The notes: generated by a model not told the origin, from the letters alone. Counted from the first letter of the stretch, positions 1-7,796 are shown. The stretch: DNA of 7,917 bases from HGM04593 sp045631905 (GCA_045631905.1 JAZQVO010000025.1:1-7917); one strand, 5' to 3'. Translations and numbers: made by a program.

Positions 1-227
1 GTCAAACCCTCGGGGTCGGCTACCTCGGTAGCACCGAACGAGAAGGCCTTGTCGTATGTGCCCGATACATAAACCGAACCATCGACTGACGCGGCGGTGT
101 GCACGCCTTTAAGCTCAGAAGAGGCCGATACAGGCTCGAAAGAGGCTGTCCAATCAGCCTCGAACACCTGTGCAAACGATGTCAAAGCGACAACGCATGC
201 TGTCAATGTGAGTAAAAATTTCTTCAT
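1..227 (-). CDS. Exported protein with a possible beta-propeller (SBBP-like) repeat, N-terminal part
   Basis: The gene begins at the ATG at 227 and runs off the window, so only 75 codons are visible. The N-terminus MKKFLLTLTACVVALTSFAQ is a signal peptide, probably cut by signal peptidase I after SFA (residue 19). An LTAC string at residues 8-11 resembles a lipobox, but the hydrophobic stretch before it is too short and that after it too hydrophobic, so a lipoprotein is unlikely. Residues about 42-65 read VHTAASVDGSVYVSGTYDKA and then FSFG. This resembles the SBBP or PQQ-like propeller blade pattern (a nucleus such as 'G.vYvtG.f...f.fg'). It lies 57 nt downstream of the susD-like gene on the same strand, with no clear terminator or promoter between, so it is probably the fourth gene of the operon. 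A role as a secreted substrate-binding or accessory protein is inference. The missing C-terminus would show whether it carries a type IX secretion signal. Confidence 0.8.
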   Translation of the reverse strand, partial: MKKFLLTLTACVVALTSFAQVFEADWTASFEPVSASSELKGVHTAASVDGSVYVSGTYDKAFSFGATEVADPEGL

Positions 228-283
228 AAATTTTCTTTTTTAAGTTATTAGTAAATTAAAGCTTCATTCAAAAAAACAGGCTG

Positions 284-1624
284 TTACTTTTCCCATAGTT
301 CTATCTCGGGGTTAGCCTCGACAGCGTCTGTGGGGAAACGCATTGTGTAGTTTTCTGGCAAGAGAGTGAAGGTCTCGCCATCGTAGGTGCGTGTGAGAGC
401 AGGCTGTGTTGTACGGCGCAGGTCGTACCAGCGGTGTCCCTCAAAAGCCAGCTCACGCGCACGTTCGTCGAGAATCTCATCAACAAGTTCCTCTTGTGTC
501 ATCGCATTCACAAGATTGAGGGTTGTTGTGTAGGCCGACTGGTTCAGACGTTTCTCCATGAGTGGTGTAAGGTAACCGATAGCCGATGTAAGCTCGTTCA
601 AACGTGCCGAAGCCTCGGCGGCGGTGAGATACATCTCGGCCACGCGGAAAGTTGAAACAGACTCGTCGTTGCCTCCTTTCAACAAGGTATAGGAGGTTGT
701 TGTGGCGCGTTTGTAATATTTTGTACGACGTTGGTCGCCCGAACGATACATATTTATAAACTGGTACGAAGGCATGTTTATGGCTGTATAGAGGTTACTG
801 CTGAAACGCTCCAACGAAACGATGCTCTCTACCGACTTGTAGTTGTTGGGCAGAACCTTGCTACCGCCGGCAAGATCCTCCAAGGTGTTGTGAGTTTCGA
901 GCACCGCTTTTGCCGCTTTCAAAGCCTCCTCCCAATTACCCATGTAGAGGTATACGCGAGCACGGAGGGCCTGTGCCGACACCTTGTTGAAACGGTAGTT
1001 CTTACCCTCTTCCCACTGCTCGACGTTCAAGTAATTTTCGGCCTCTTCAATATCGCTCAACACGCTCTCGTAAACCTTTTCTACACTACTGCTACGTGGT
1101 ACGGCATTTACATCGGCCACCAACTGCACAGGCACACCGCGTGTCTCGGCAGGGTTGCAGTGAGTATATGGCTCGGCATAAAGGTTTACCAAAAGAAAGT
1201 GATTATAAGCTCTCAACATATAGGCCTCGCCTACCAGCTGGTCAATCTCCTCGGCTGTTGCCTCGGTAATTTCGGACTGATGCTCTATGATATAATTGGC
1301 TATGTATATTGTGTGATAATAGTTACGCCACGAGAAAAAACTTGTGGTGGGAGCCGGGTTCTCGTCTTTCCAACGCCACAAGTCGAGATAGGCATCTATG
1401 TCGGTGCTCGACGACTTTTTTGCGTCCATCATAATTTCATCGGTACGCAAAGTGGTCATATATCTGTCTTTATTGAAATTCTTGTACTCATACGAGAGTA
1501 AAGCTCGGTACTCTTCTCCGGTCTTGGCTATAACCTTTCCTGTGGGGGTTATATCGAGAAAATCGTCGCACGATGTCATTGTGAAGACAGCGATGATAGA
1601 AAGCAGAATAGTCTTTATTTTCAT
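284..1624 (-). CDS. SusD/RagB-like outer-membrane surface lipoprotein
   Basis: This is the substrate-binding lid of a SusCD nutrient importer, anchored on the outer face of the outer membrane. The signal peptide ends in a lipobox with FTMTSC and the lipidated Cys at residue 19. The following DDFLD is acidic, like the lipoprotein export signal that sends Bacteroidota lipoproteins to the surface. The segment after it (LDITPTGKVI, then EEYRALL) fits the SusD-like N-terminal domain. TPR-like helices follow, for example around AYMLRAYNHFLLVNLYAEPY. Residues 388-404 carry the family C-terminal motif RARELAFEGHRWYDLRR, and the tail ends VEANPEIELWEK in place of the common 'NPxxxQNPGY'. At 446 aa it is short for the family, which is often 500-600. 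That suggests a trimmed binding face and fits RagB-like peptide-uptake members as well as others. It lies 57 nt after the susC-like gene. The ligand cannot be read from the sequence. Confidence 0.96.
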   Translation of the reverse strand: MKIKTILLSIIAVFTMTSCDDFLDITPTGKVIAKTGEEYRALLSYEYKNFNKDRYMTTLRTDEIMMDAKKSSSTDIDAYLDLWRWKDENPAPTTSFFSWRNYYHTIYIANYIIEHQSEITEATAEEIDQLVGEAYMLRAYNHFLLVNLYAEPYTHCNPAETRGVPVQLVADVNAVPRSSSVEKVYESVLSDIEEAENYLNVEQWEEGKNYRFNKVSAQALRARVYLYMGNWEEALKAAKAVLETHNTLEDLAGGSKVLPNNYKSVESIVSLERFSSNLYTAINMPSYQFINMYRSGDQRRTKYYKRATTTSYTLLKGGNDESVSTFRVAEMYLTAAEASARLNELTSAIGYLTPLMEKRLNQSAYTTTLNLVNAMTQEELVDEILDERARELAFEGHRWYDLRRTTQPALTRTYDGETFTLLPENYTMRFPTDAVEANPEIELWEK

Positions 1625-1652
1625 AGTTTATTATGTTATGAGGTTATTTCTA

Positions 1653-1678
1653 TTGTAAGCGGTTCGCACCGCTTACAA
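1653..1678 (-). promoter_or_regulatory. Intercistronic hairpin between the susC-like and susD-like genes
   Basis: A perfect inverted repeat has arms TTGTAAGCGG (1653-1662) and CCGCTTACAA (1669-1678) around a 6-nt loop. An inner T-A pair could extend the stem to 11 bp with a 4-nt loop. In the transcript it begins 3 nt after the SusC stop codon. The bases after it on the minus strand are ATAGAAATAA, with no U-tract, so it is not a standard intrinsic terminator. Likely roles, by inference, are protection of the susC 3' end from exonucleases, a processing boundary, or adjustment of the susC:susD ratio. Confidence 0.7.
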
Positions 1679-1681
1679 GAT

Positions 1682-4600
1682 TTAGAAATTCACATTAAGC
1701 CCGAAGATAAAACTCTGTGATATAGGTTGTGCATAGGGGTTACCCATGGTTTCGGGGTCGAGATAATTATCATAGTTGCTTGCTATGACAAACAAGTTTC
1801 GACCTTCGAACGACAAAGATGCCGAGGTTATACCCATAGGCTCAAGAACCTTTTTAGGTATGCGGTATCCCAGACGCAGGCTCTGCAAACGGCAGTAGTT
1901 CTGGTCGCGCACCCACATATCGAGCATGCTGTATGTGTTATATTCGGCAAAGTGAGTATACTCGTTTGCACGCTCGGTGCTTTTTACCATTAAGCCGGGG
2001 AGCTTGCCGTTTGTATTCTCGGGTGTCCAACGGTTCAAAATATCCTTGTTGGTGTTCAGGCCTCTGTCGAAATATGTGGGAGAGTAAGAGGGCTGTACAC
2101 GCACCTTCATACCAAGGTTAAATACAAAATTCACATTCAACTGCCAGTTTTTCCACTCGATGGTGTTGTTGAAACCTCCCGAGCACTCAGGCTCCGAGCT
2201 ACCGATATATGTGTAAAGATTACGTTGCTCCTCGGCTGTGAGGGTGCTGGCTCCAAAACGGTTGAGAGCAAAGAACTCGGCGGCAGTCTGCTTGGTGCCG
2301 TCTTTGGCAAGGAAGAGGGGATAACCCTCGCTGTCGAGACCGGCTGTCTTGTAGGCAAAGATTGCACCCACGGGGTAACCTTCGCGACCGGGATAGGTTG
2401 AGTTTTCGGCTACCGACTCGTTAAGTATCTTGTTGCTGTTGAAACCAAGATTCAAGGTGCTTGTCCATTTAAAATCTTTGGTTTTTATATTAACCGTGCT
2501 CAACATAACCTCCCAACCTTTGTTCTCCATAGAGGCCCAGTTGATGGTTGTGCTCGAGAAACCGGTCTCCAAGGGCAACTGGCGCGAGCTGATAAGGTCG
2601 GTACTGCGACGGAAATAATAATCGACGTTCAAAAGTACACGGTTTTTGAACAACGCCACATTAAGCCCCACGTTCACATTCTTTGTCTTTTCCCACTTTA
2701 AGTTGGGGTTGGGCGCATTCTCGGCGGCAATAATGTCTTCGATGTTGCCCGGGAGTATTGTGGTCTTGTCGAATGTACCTATGAGATAGGGTGAAGTATT
2801 CTTGTCGATATTACCTTGCAAGCCATACGAAGCACGCAAAGATAGTTCATCAACCCACCTTACATTGCGAAGGAACTGCTCCTCCTTGGCACGCCACATA
2901 CCGCTCACCGAATACAAAGGCAAATAACGATATTTCTTTGCAACACCAAACACATCGCTACCATCGAAACGGATACTACCGCCCAAAGTATAGCGATAAA
3001 GGAGCGTGTAAGAACCTGTTGCAAACCATGAGGCATAGGCATTCTCGGTAAAATTCTCCTCGTATAGAGGGTAACGCTGTGCTATGCTCTCGCTGGGGAA
3101 TATCACAGGCTGTGTGGTGAGTGTGCGGTTATCGTAACCATAAGCGGTAGATGTTTTAATACCTGTCTCGGTGTGACGAATCTCGGTACCTGCCATCATC
3201 TCAACATCGTGAATATAGTTGAAACGTCTGCTCCAATCGAGCATAGCCTTCCATGTCCACTGACTGGTGTGCCCCTCGGTATACTTCTTCATACCACCGT
3301 CGGGGAAGATTGACTTCATCTCGCCGTCTATCATATATGTGGCATACTCCTTCGCCTTACGCATTGCGTAGCTGTTGTGCCCTGCATAACGCTCCAAAGT
3401 GTAGTTGTCGTGTTGCAAGCCAAACTGCGAGGTCAGCTTCAAATCGTCGGTTATTTGGAGTGCTCCATCGAACAGAGCCATCACAGAACGGTCTACACGC
3501 TCTTTTGAGGTGTTGGTACGCTCCTCAAAGATATTAAAGTCGGGCACCTCACTCTCGCGTCCCTGCACATTCTTGTCGTAATTGTAATTACCGTTTGCAT
3601 CGTAGGGCTCGAAGTAAGGGTTGGCCATGCGAGAATAGTAGACAGGGTTGGTAAAGCCACCTGCATCGGTCATGTAGCTCTCCTGACGACGCTGGTTGGC
3701 AAAAACCGAAGCACCCACGGTGAGTCTTTTGTTTACCTTGTAGTCGGTCTTCAAGGTTATGTTATAACGGTTGTTCTCGACACCTGTAACAGTACCCTGC
3801 TCGTTATAGTAACCTACCGAAGCATAGTAGTGTGCTCTGTCGGAACCACCGCTGAAGCTTATGTTATACTCTTGGTTGAAAACATCGCGGAAGAGTATAT
3901 CGTTCCAGTCGGTATTAATTTTGCGCAAACGATTAATACGCTGTTGCGCATCGGGCGAAAGAGCCTCCCAACCACCATTACGATAGGCATCATACTCGCC
4001 TAACTCGTCGAGAATGTTGGCTACACCGCCTTTGTGAGAACGATAGTCGTAACCGCTACCCAGCAAATCGAGCTCCAAAGAGACCTTTTCATCGGCATTC
4101 AAGAGGTTCAAACGGTCTATGTCGGCCTTGGGAGAATAGGTCATCTTGGTTGAGAAGTTTACCACGGGACGGCCCTCTTTTCCCTTTTTGGTTGTGATGA
4201 CGATAACACCGTTGGCAGCTCTGGCACCATATATGGCGGTAGCGGCCGCATCTTTCAGCACTGTGATATTCTCAATATCCGAGGGGTTCAAGCCTGCTAT
4301 ACTTGTTTGATAGATATCGTCTATCTCGTTCAAGTTGTCTATGGCAGGAATTTCGTTACCCTCCATGGGGATACCGTCGAGCACCCACAAAGGCTCCTGC
4401 ACACCATTAATTGAGGAGGTTCCACGAATACGTATTTTGGTAGGAGCACCGGGTGCACCGCTCGATGTTACAGATGAAAGACCTGCAACCTGACCGGCCA
4501 ACGCCTGGTCGATATTTTTCACGGCACCCACGTTCTCTTCCGATATATTAACGGTTGTCACCGCGGCTGTGAGCTTGCGACGGTCTATCTGCTGATAACC

Positions 4601-4942
4601 TGTCACCACAAACTCCTCGAGGCTCTGATTAACCGGCTGAAGGGTTATCGTGTAATTATTTACACCCGATTTAAGAATGATATTCTGTGTTTCATAACCC
4701 ATATAACTCACTGTAATCACCTTGACCTCGGGCGATAGTGAAAGGAAGAATTTTCCCTCGCTATCGGTCATCGTTCCTTGTAATTTTTTACTTTTTTTCG
4801 ATTCGTTCACGGTTACAGTAGCTCCCACGAGAGTACTGCCTTTGAACATACCGTCCATCACAATACCGGTAATACCACGCATTTGGGCAAATGTTCCCAT
4901 GGCGCACATCACCATCAGTGTCAGAATGTAAATTCTTTTCAT
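1682..4942 (-). CDS. SusC/RagA-family TonB-dependent outer-membrane transporter
   Basis: This is a 22-strand-type outer-membrane barrel that imports oligomeric nutrients with its SusD partner, powered by TonB-ExbBD. The signal peptide MKRIYILTLMVMCAMGTFAQ is probably cut after Ala19. Residues about 23-103 form the carboxypeptidase-regulatory-like domain typical of SusC (GITGIVMDG; TDSEGKFFLSL; VSYMGYE). A TonB-box-like stretch, LEEFVVTGYQ, lies at 108-117. The plug follows with KIRIRGTSSING (169-180), PLWVLDGIPMEG (184-195) and the hallmark LKDAAATAIYGARAANGV (229-246), followed by IVITTKKG. The rest is barrel, ending in the aromatic SFIFGLNVNF as expected for BAM-dependent insertion. The length of 1086 aa is normal. 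There is no STN domain before the regulatory-like domain, so direct signalling to an anti-sigma factor is unlikely. The start lies 29 nt after the metalloprotease stop, with an A/T-rich leader (AAATATATTAATA) and no Shine-Dalgarno, which is usual in this phylum. The cargo is not readable from the sequence; a peptide is inferred from the neighbouring protease. Confidence 0.97.
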   Translation of the reverse strand: MKRIYILTLMVMCAMGTFAQMRGITGIVMDGMFKGSTLVGATVTVNESKKSKKLQGTMTDSEGKFFLSLSPEVKVITVSYMGYETQNIILKSGVNNYTITLQPVNQSLEEFVVTGYQQIDRRKLTAAVTTVNISEENVGAVKNIDQALAGQVAGLSSVTSSGAPGAPTKIRIRGTSSINGVQEPLWVLDGIPMEGNEIPAIDNLNEIDDIYQTSIAGLNPSDIENITVLKDAAATAIYGARAANGVIVITTKKGKEGRPVVNFSTKMTYSPKADIDRLNLLNADEKVSLELDLLGSGYDYRSHKGGVANILDELGEYDAYRNGGWEALSPDAQQRINRLRKINTDWNDILFRDVFNQEYNISFSGGSDRAHYYASVGYYNEQGTVTGVENNRYNITLKTDYKVNKRLTVGASVFANQRRQESYMTDAGGFTNPVYYSRMANPYFEPYDANGNYNYDKNVQGRESEVPDFNIFEERTNTSKERVDRSVMALFDGALQITDDLKLTSQFGLQHDNYTLERYAGHNSYAMRKAKEYATYMIDGEMKSIFPDGGMKKYTEGHTSQWTWKAMLDWSRRFNYIHDVEMMAGTEIRHTETGIKTSTAYGYDNRTLTTQPVIFPSESIAQRYPLYEENFTENAYASWFATGSYTLLYRYTLGGSIRFDGSDVFGVAKKYRYLPLYSVSGMWRAKEEQFLRNVRWVDELSLRASYGLQGNIDKNTSPYLIGTFDKTTILPGNIEDIIAAENAPNPNLKWEKTKNVNVGLNVALFKNRVLLNVDYYFRRSTDLISSRQLPLETGFSSTTINWASMENKGWEVMLSTVNIKTKDFKWTSTLNLGFNSNKILNESVAENSTYPGREGYPVGAIFAYKTAGLDSEGYPLFLAKDGTKQTAAEFFALNRFGASTLTAEEQRNLYTYIGSSEPECSGGFNNTIEWKNWQLNVNFVFNLGMKVRVQPSYSPTYFDRGLNTNKDILNRWTPENTNGKLPGLMVKSTERANEYTHFAEYNTYSMLDMWVRDQNYCRLQSLRLGYRIPKKVLEPMGITSASLSFEGRNLFVIASNYDNYLDPETMGNPYAQPISQSFIFGLNVNF

Positions 4943-4971
4943 TATTAATATATTTAGTAAATCACTTCAAA

Positions 4972-7566
4972 TTACTTCTCAAAGCCAAGTGCGGTTTGAA
5001 TGCGCAATATAACATCGTCGTAGTGCATCTGTGTGCTCAAATCGCCACTTGTTCTGCGGTTTTTCAGCAGGCGCATAATGCGTATAAGTTCGGCACGTTT
5101 CACGCTCAAAGCATCGCTTGTTCGAGTTATCTGTGTCATGGTCATGTACATTGTACGAGGGGCGCTCGAACTACTCTGTTTCTCGTCGTTAAGGTTCTTG
5201 TTTATCTTCACGCCCTCGCTCTCGGCGGCGGCTGTGATGAGTGCATCTACAAAGCTCTTCTGCAAGCAACGCTCCATCACATTCAGCTTTTTACCTGCAA
5301 TAGTCTTTTTAAATATCGAGTTGTGGAGCATGTCCAACATATCAACAGCTGTAAACGCTTTATCACCATTCAACCACTCGTTTTGATACATTCTTACGAT
5401 GCGGTCGTTTGCAAGCATATCCCACAGGATATAATTCTGCTGGTTTTTCAACAACATTGCAGGCTCCTGCTCTATTGCGCCAAAGGGTGTGTTGCGAAGA
5501 GGGAATATCTGTGTCGAGAACTCCGAACCAAAGAGCCACTCGGGGAAACAAAGCACCTCGTCAAGCATAAACTGCACTGCCTCGCGCTGACGCTCTTTCT
5601 CGACAAACGTGTAGGCCTGTTTTTCGGGGTTACCTGCCCAATCGACCGTGGGACGGTCCATGTAAACACCGCCGATGTTTGCAAGCACGTGGTATTGATA
5701 GAGGTTCCACTGATGAAGCACAGCCGAATAGAGCCTTGCCGCCTCGTCGTAATTTTGACCGGGCTTGCCGTTGCGTGTCCACTCTACAAGGTTGGGTATT
5801 ATGCGTTTAAGGTTCTCTATGCCCAAACGTGCCGACTTAACAGGGTCGTCGCCCAAGTCCTCGCTCATAGCTCTGGGATCTATCGCCGTACGTTGAGGTT
5901 GCGTCTCGCTGTAACGGTACTCTTTGCCTTTATATTTGGCCAAAAGTTCCTCCAAAGCCTTACCCTCGTCGGTACCGGCAGGGAACCAACGATAGCCCCA
6001 CTCTATTGCCATATAGTCGTAGGGACCGATGTTGGGCGACATCACTTTTACACCATCGCCAGGCTGTGCCACATAATTAAAACGGGCATAATCCATTATA
6101 CTTGCCGATGTTCCACCCATGCGCGATGTAAACGAGGCCGAACGCAACGAATCGGTGGAATAGGCGGCCGATGCCATCATATTATGGCGCAAACCAAGAG
6201 AGTGGCCCACCTCGTGACAAGCAACAAAACGCACAGCATCGCCTATGAGATCTATGGGCAATTCAAGCGAGCGTGCACGAGGGTCGATAGCACCTGTCTG
6301 CACCATAATCCACTCGCTTATAAGCGATTGCACATTGTGCCACCAAATTATATCGGCCTCTATAATCTCTCCCGTACGGGGGTCTACCGTCGATGGACCC
6401 ATGGCGTTGGCAGTCTCCGATGCAGCGTAGGTCAATACCGAATAACGTATATCGTCGCCCTCGACATCTAAGGTGTCATCGGGGACAATAGCCTGTATAG
6501 CATTCTTGAAACCGGCCTTTTCAAACGCTTTGTTCCAGTCGAGTATACCTTTTACAATATATGGCACAAGATGCTCGGGAACAGTATTGCCGATGTAAAA
6601 TTTTATGGGCTTGACAGGCTCTGTGAGCTCGCCACGCATATATGCAACAGTATCGGCAGGCTCCAAACGCCAACGTGTTATGTAACGTGCATGCTCCACG
6701 CGCTGTTGTACATCGTCGTAGATTGTTGAATGAGTCGCAAAGTATCCTACACGCCAATCTTCGCAGCGACGCGCCATAGGCACCTCGGGCAGGAGGGTTA
6801 TAGAGGAGCTTACAACTACCGTTACATTTACTTTTGATATACCCTCGCGAATAGTTGTTGTAAGTTCCGACAGCGCAACCACGCTGTTATCATAAGCCTT
6901 TACACTTATTATGCGCGACAAATCGGTTACAGGGGCCGAACCCAGGTTTATATCGCTGAACACATCGTTCAGTACATTCTTTTTACCGTTGAAAAAATCG
7001 CTTACCTTAAAGATGACCGAGGTTGAGTCGGGTGCCATGCCTTCGACCTTCATCGTTGCGATTATAGGATCTATGTAGTTGTCGGCTACCGAACGTGCCA
7101 AACGAGAATCCTCGGGAACCTCGGGTGTTTGACGTTGCTGATACATTCTCACCACCTTTGCGCTCTTGTCCCACTCGAAACGAACCACCTGATGAGAATA
7201 CTCCACACCCTTGCTTGCGCTTGCGCGATTTAACTCGACCGGTACCTTTTGCAACTTGTTCGACACAAGGAAGGGCTTGCCCAGCACCTTCACGGGAAGC
7301 TCCAAATATATCGTATCGGCTTTTTGAATGACGTTCATCACTCCGGACATTGCCAAGGAGTCGCGCCCTGTCATGGTTTTATAGGCAGAAGGAGCCTCTT
7401 TTTCCTTGGTTTTCTTCTTCTTGAAGAAAAGAAAACCTTTCTTGCCCTTCTCCTCATTTTTTACAACTTTTTCTACTCCACCAGACAATGTGGTTTCTGC
7501 CACCACGCTACTCACGCCTCCCAAAAAAGTTGCCATTAAAACCGCAACCAAAGTCCTCTTGTTCAT
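4972..7566 (-). CDS. Exported zinc-dependent metalloprotease (DUF5118–DUF5117–DUF4953 family)
   Basis: This 864-aa protein has a signal peptide (MNKRTLVAVLMATFLGGVSSVVA, cut near residue 23) without a lipobox cysteine. A very lysine-rich stretch (residues 36-56, with FKKKKTKEKE) follows. Next is a DUF5118-like segment (YKTMTGRDSLAMSGVMNVIQ; then YLELPVKVLGKPFLVSNKL, about 61-110), then a DUF5117-like middle region. The catalytic part carries DWNKAFEKAGF from residue 343, DPRTGEIIEADIIWWH (395-410) and the zinc motif HEVGHSLGLRH. In that motif His451, His455 and His461 should bind zinc and Glu452 is the catalytic base. SIMDY at 489-493 provides a metzincin-like Met-turn (Met491). All catalytic residues are present, so it should be active on protein or peptide, probably in the periplasm or outside the cell. 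The ATG at 7566 is chosen because it gives a complete signal peptide and lies 45 nt from a good promoter. It appears to be the first gene of the operon, 29 nt before the susC-like gene. The exact substrate is unknown. Confidence 0.94.
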   Translation of the reverse strand: MNKRTLVAVLMATFLGGVSSVVAETTLSGGVEKVVKNEEKGKKGFLFFKKKKTKEKEAPSAYKTMTGRDSLAMSGVMNVIQKADTIYLELPVKVLGKPFLVSNKLQKVPVELNRASASKGVEYSHQVVRFEWDKSAKVVRMYQQRQTPEVPEDSRLARSVADNYIDPIIATMKVEGMAPDSTSVIFKVSDFFNGKKNVLNDVFSDINLGSAPVTDLSRIISVKAYDNSVVALSELTTTIREGISKVNVTVVVSSSITLLPEVPMARRCEDWRVGYFATHSTIYDDVQQRVEHARYITRWRLEPADTVAYMRGELTEPVKPIKFYIGNTVPEHLVPYIVKGILDWNKAFEKAGFKNAIQAIVPDDTLDVEGDDIRYSVLTYAASETANAMGPSTVDPRTGEIIEADIIWWHNVQSLISEWIMVQTGAIDPRARSLELPIDLIGDAVRFVACHEVGHSLGLRHNMMASAAYSTDSLRSASFTSRMGGTSASIMDYARFNYVAQPGDGVKVMSPNIGPYDYMAIEWGYRWFPAGTDEGKALEELLAKYKGKEYRYSETQPQRTAIDPRAMSEDLGDDPVKSARLGIENLKRIIPNLVEWTRNGKPGQNYDEAARLYSAVLHQWNLYQYHVLANIGGVYMDRPTVDWAGNPEKQAYTFVEKERQREAVQFMLDEVLCFPEWLFGSEFSTQIFPLRNTPFGAIEQEPAMLLKNQQNYILWDMLANDRIVRMYQNEWLNGDKAFTAVDMLDMLHNSIFKKTIAGKKLNVMERCLQKSFVDALITAAAESEGVKINKNLNDEKQSSSSAPRTMYMTMTQITRTSDALSVKRAELIRIMRLLKNRRTSGDLSTQMHYDDVILRIQTALGFEK

Positions 7567-7610
7567 ATATTATATTTTACGCTTTTATTATTGTTAGTTA
7601 TAAGAATTTG

Positions 7611-7641
7611 CAAAATTACTACAAAAACCGCTTTTAACAAA
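7611..7641 (-). promoter_or_regulatory. Bacteroides-type sigma-ABfr promoter for the metalloprotease–susCD operon
   Basis: On the minus strand the sequence reads TTTG (complement of CAAA, 7638-7641), a 19-nt spacer, then TAATTTTG (complement of 7611-7618). This matches the Bacteroidota housekeeping consensus of a -33 TTTG and a -7 TAnnTTTG with normal spacing. Transcription should start a few bases further on, around 7602-7608, giving a leader of about 36-42 nt that is A/T-rich and lacks a Shine-Dalgarno. I found no comparable match in the gaps before the susC-like, susD-like or propeller-like genes. Confidence 0.75.
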
Positions 7642-7716
7642 ATTTTTGGTATAAAAACCTATTTTACACGTTCACTTTTAACAAATTACGTTATTATAAA
7701 TATTTTTTTGTTAAAA
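7631..7716. repeat. Three copies of TTTTAACAAA in the operon control region (candidate operator)
   Basis: CTTTTAACAAA occurs exactly at 7631-7641 and again at 7675-7685, 44 bp apart. TTTGTTAAAA at 7707-7716 is the exact inverse of the 10-bp core, so the second and third copies form an inverted repeat with a 21-bp gap. The first copy overlaps the -33 promoter element. A looser 16-bp repeat (7621-7636 and 7651-7666, 13 of 16 identical) lies in the same region. Placement around a promoter suggests regulator binding sites. The region is very A/T-rich, so chance recurrence is a real alternative. Confidence 0.4.
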
Positions 7717-7762
7717 AAGTGACAAAGTAACGCGCTACAGCTTGCTTGCGCTGTTATGCAAC

Positions 7763-7796
7763 AAAAAAAAGCAGGAGAGGCATGTGCCTCCCCTGC
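7763..7796 (-). terminator. Rho-independent terminator of the upstream gene
   Basis: On the minus strand an 11-bp stem (GCAGGGGAGGC / GCCTCTCCTGC, one G·U wobble) with a 4-nt ACAT loop occupies 7796-7771. Eight T residues follow directly (7770-7763). It sits 23 nt after the stop codon of the gene at the right edge. No T-run follows the hairpin on the plus strand, so it acts in one direction. It isolates the operon from upstream transcription. Confidence 0.92.

Noticed and set aside
268..286. Possible terminator after the susD-like gene (AACA-GCC-TGTT followed by T-run on the minus strand)
   Set aside because: A T-run exists, but the stem is only about 4 bp with a 3-nt loop, too weak for intrinsic termination. 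At most it could cause slight attenuation before the fourth gene.
731..1501. 256-codon open frame on the plus strand
   Set aside because: It is antisense to the susD-like gene. The translation shows no family motif or credible signal peptide, and the composition is that of a reversed coding strand.
4943..4971. Separate promoter for the susC-like gene in the 29-nt gap
   Set aside because: The gap is A/T-rich and contains a CAAATTAC string, but it fails the CAAAnnTA pattern (minus-strand TAnnTTTG), and any -33 element would lie inside the protease coding sequence.
4891..6471. 526-codon open frame on the plus strand
   Set aside because: It lies antisense to the metalloprotease and the start of the susC-like gene, both confirmed by family motifs. 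Its translation is unusually rich in Cys and His, has no recognisable domain and no promoter, and is explained by the codon bias of the opposite strand.
7208..7226. CTTGCTTGCGC string shared with 7741-7751
   Set aside because: The copy at about 7211 encodes part of an Ala-Ser-Ala-Ser-Lys run in the protease. A short low-complexity match like this is most likely coincidence.
7737..7754. ACAGC...GCTGT inverted repeat upstream of the promoter
   Set aside because: The arms are only 5 bp around an 8-nt spacer with no T-run after them. This is expected by chance and not distinguishable from background.
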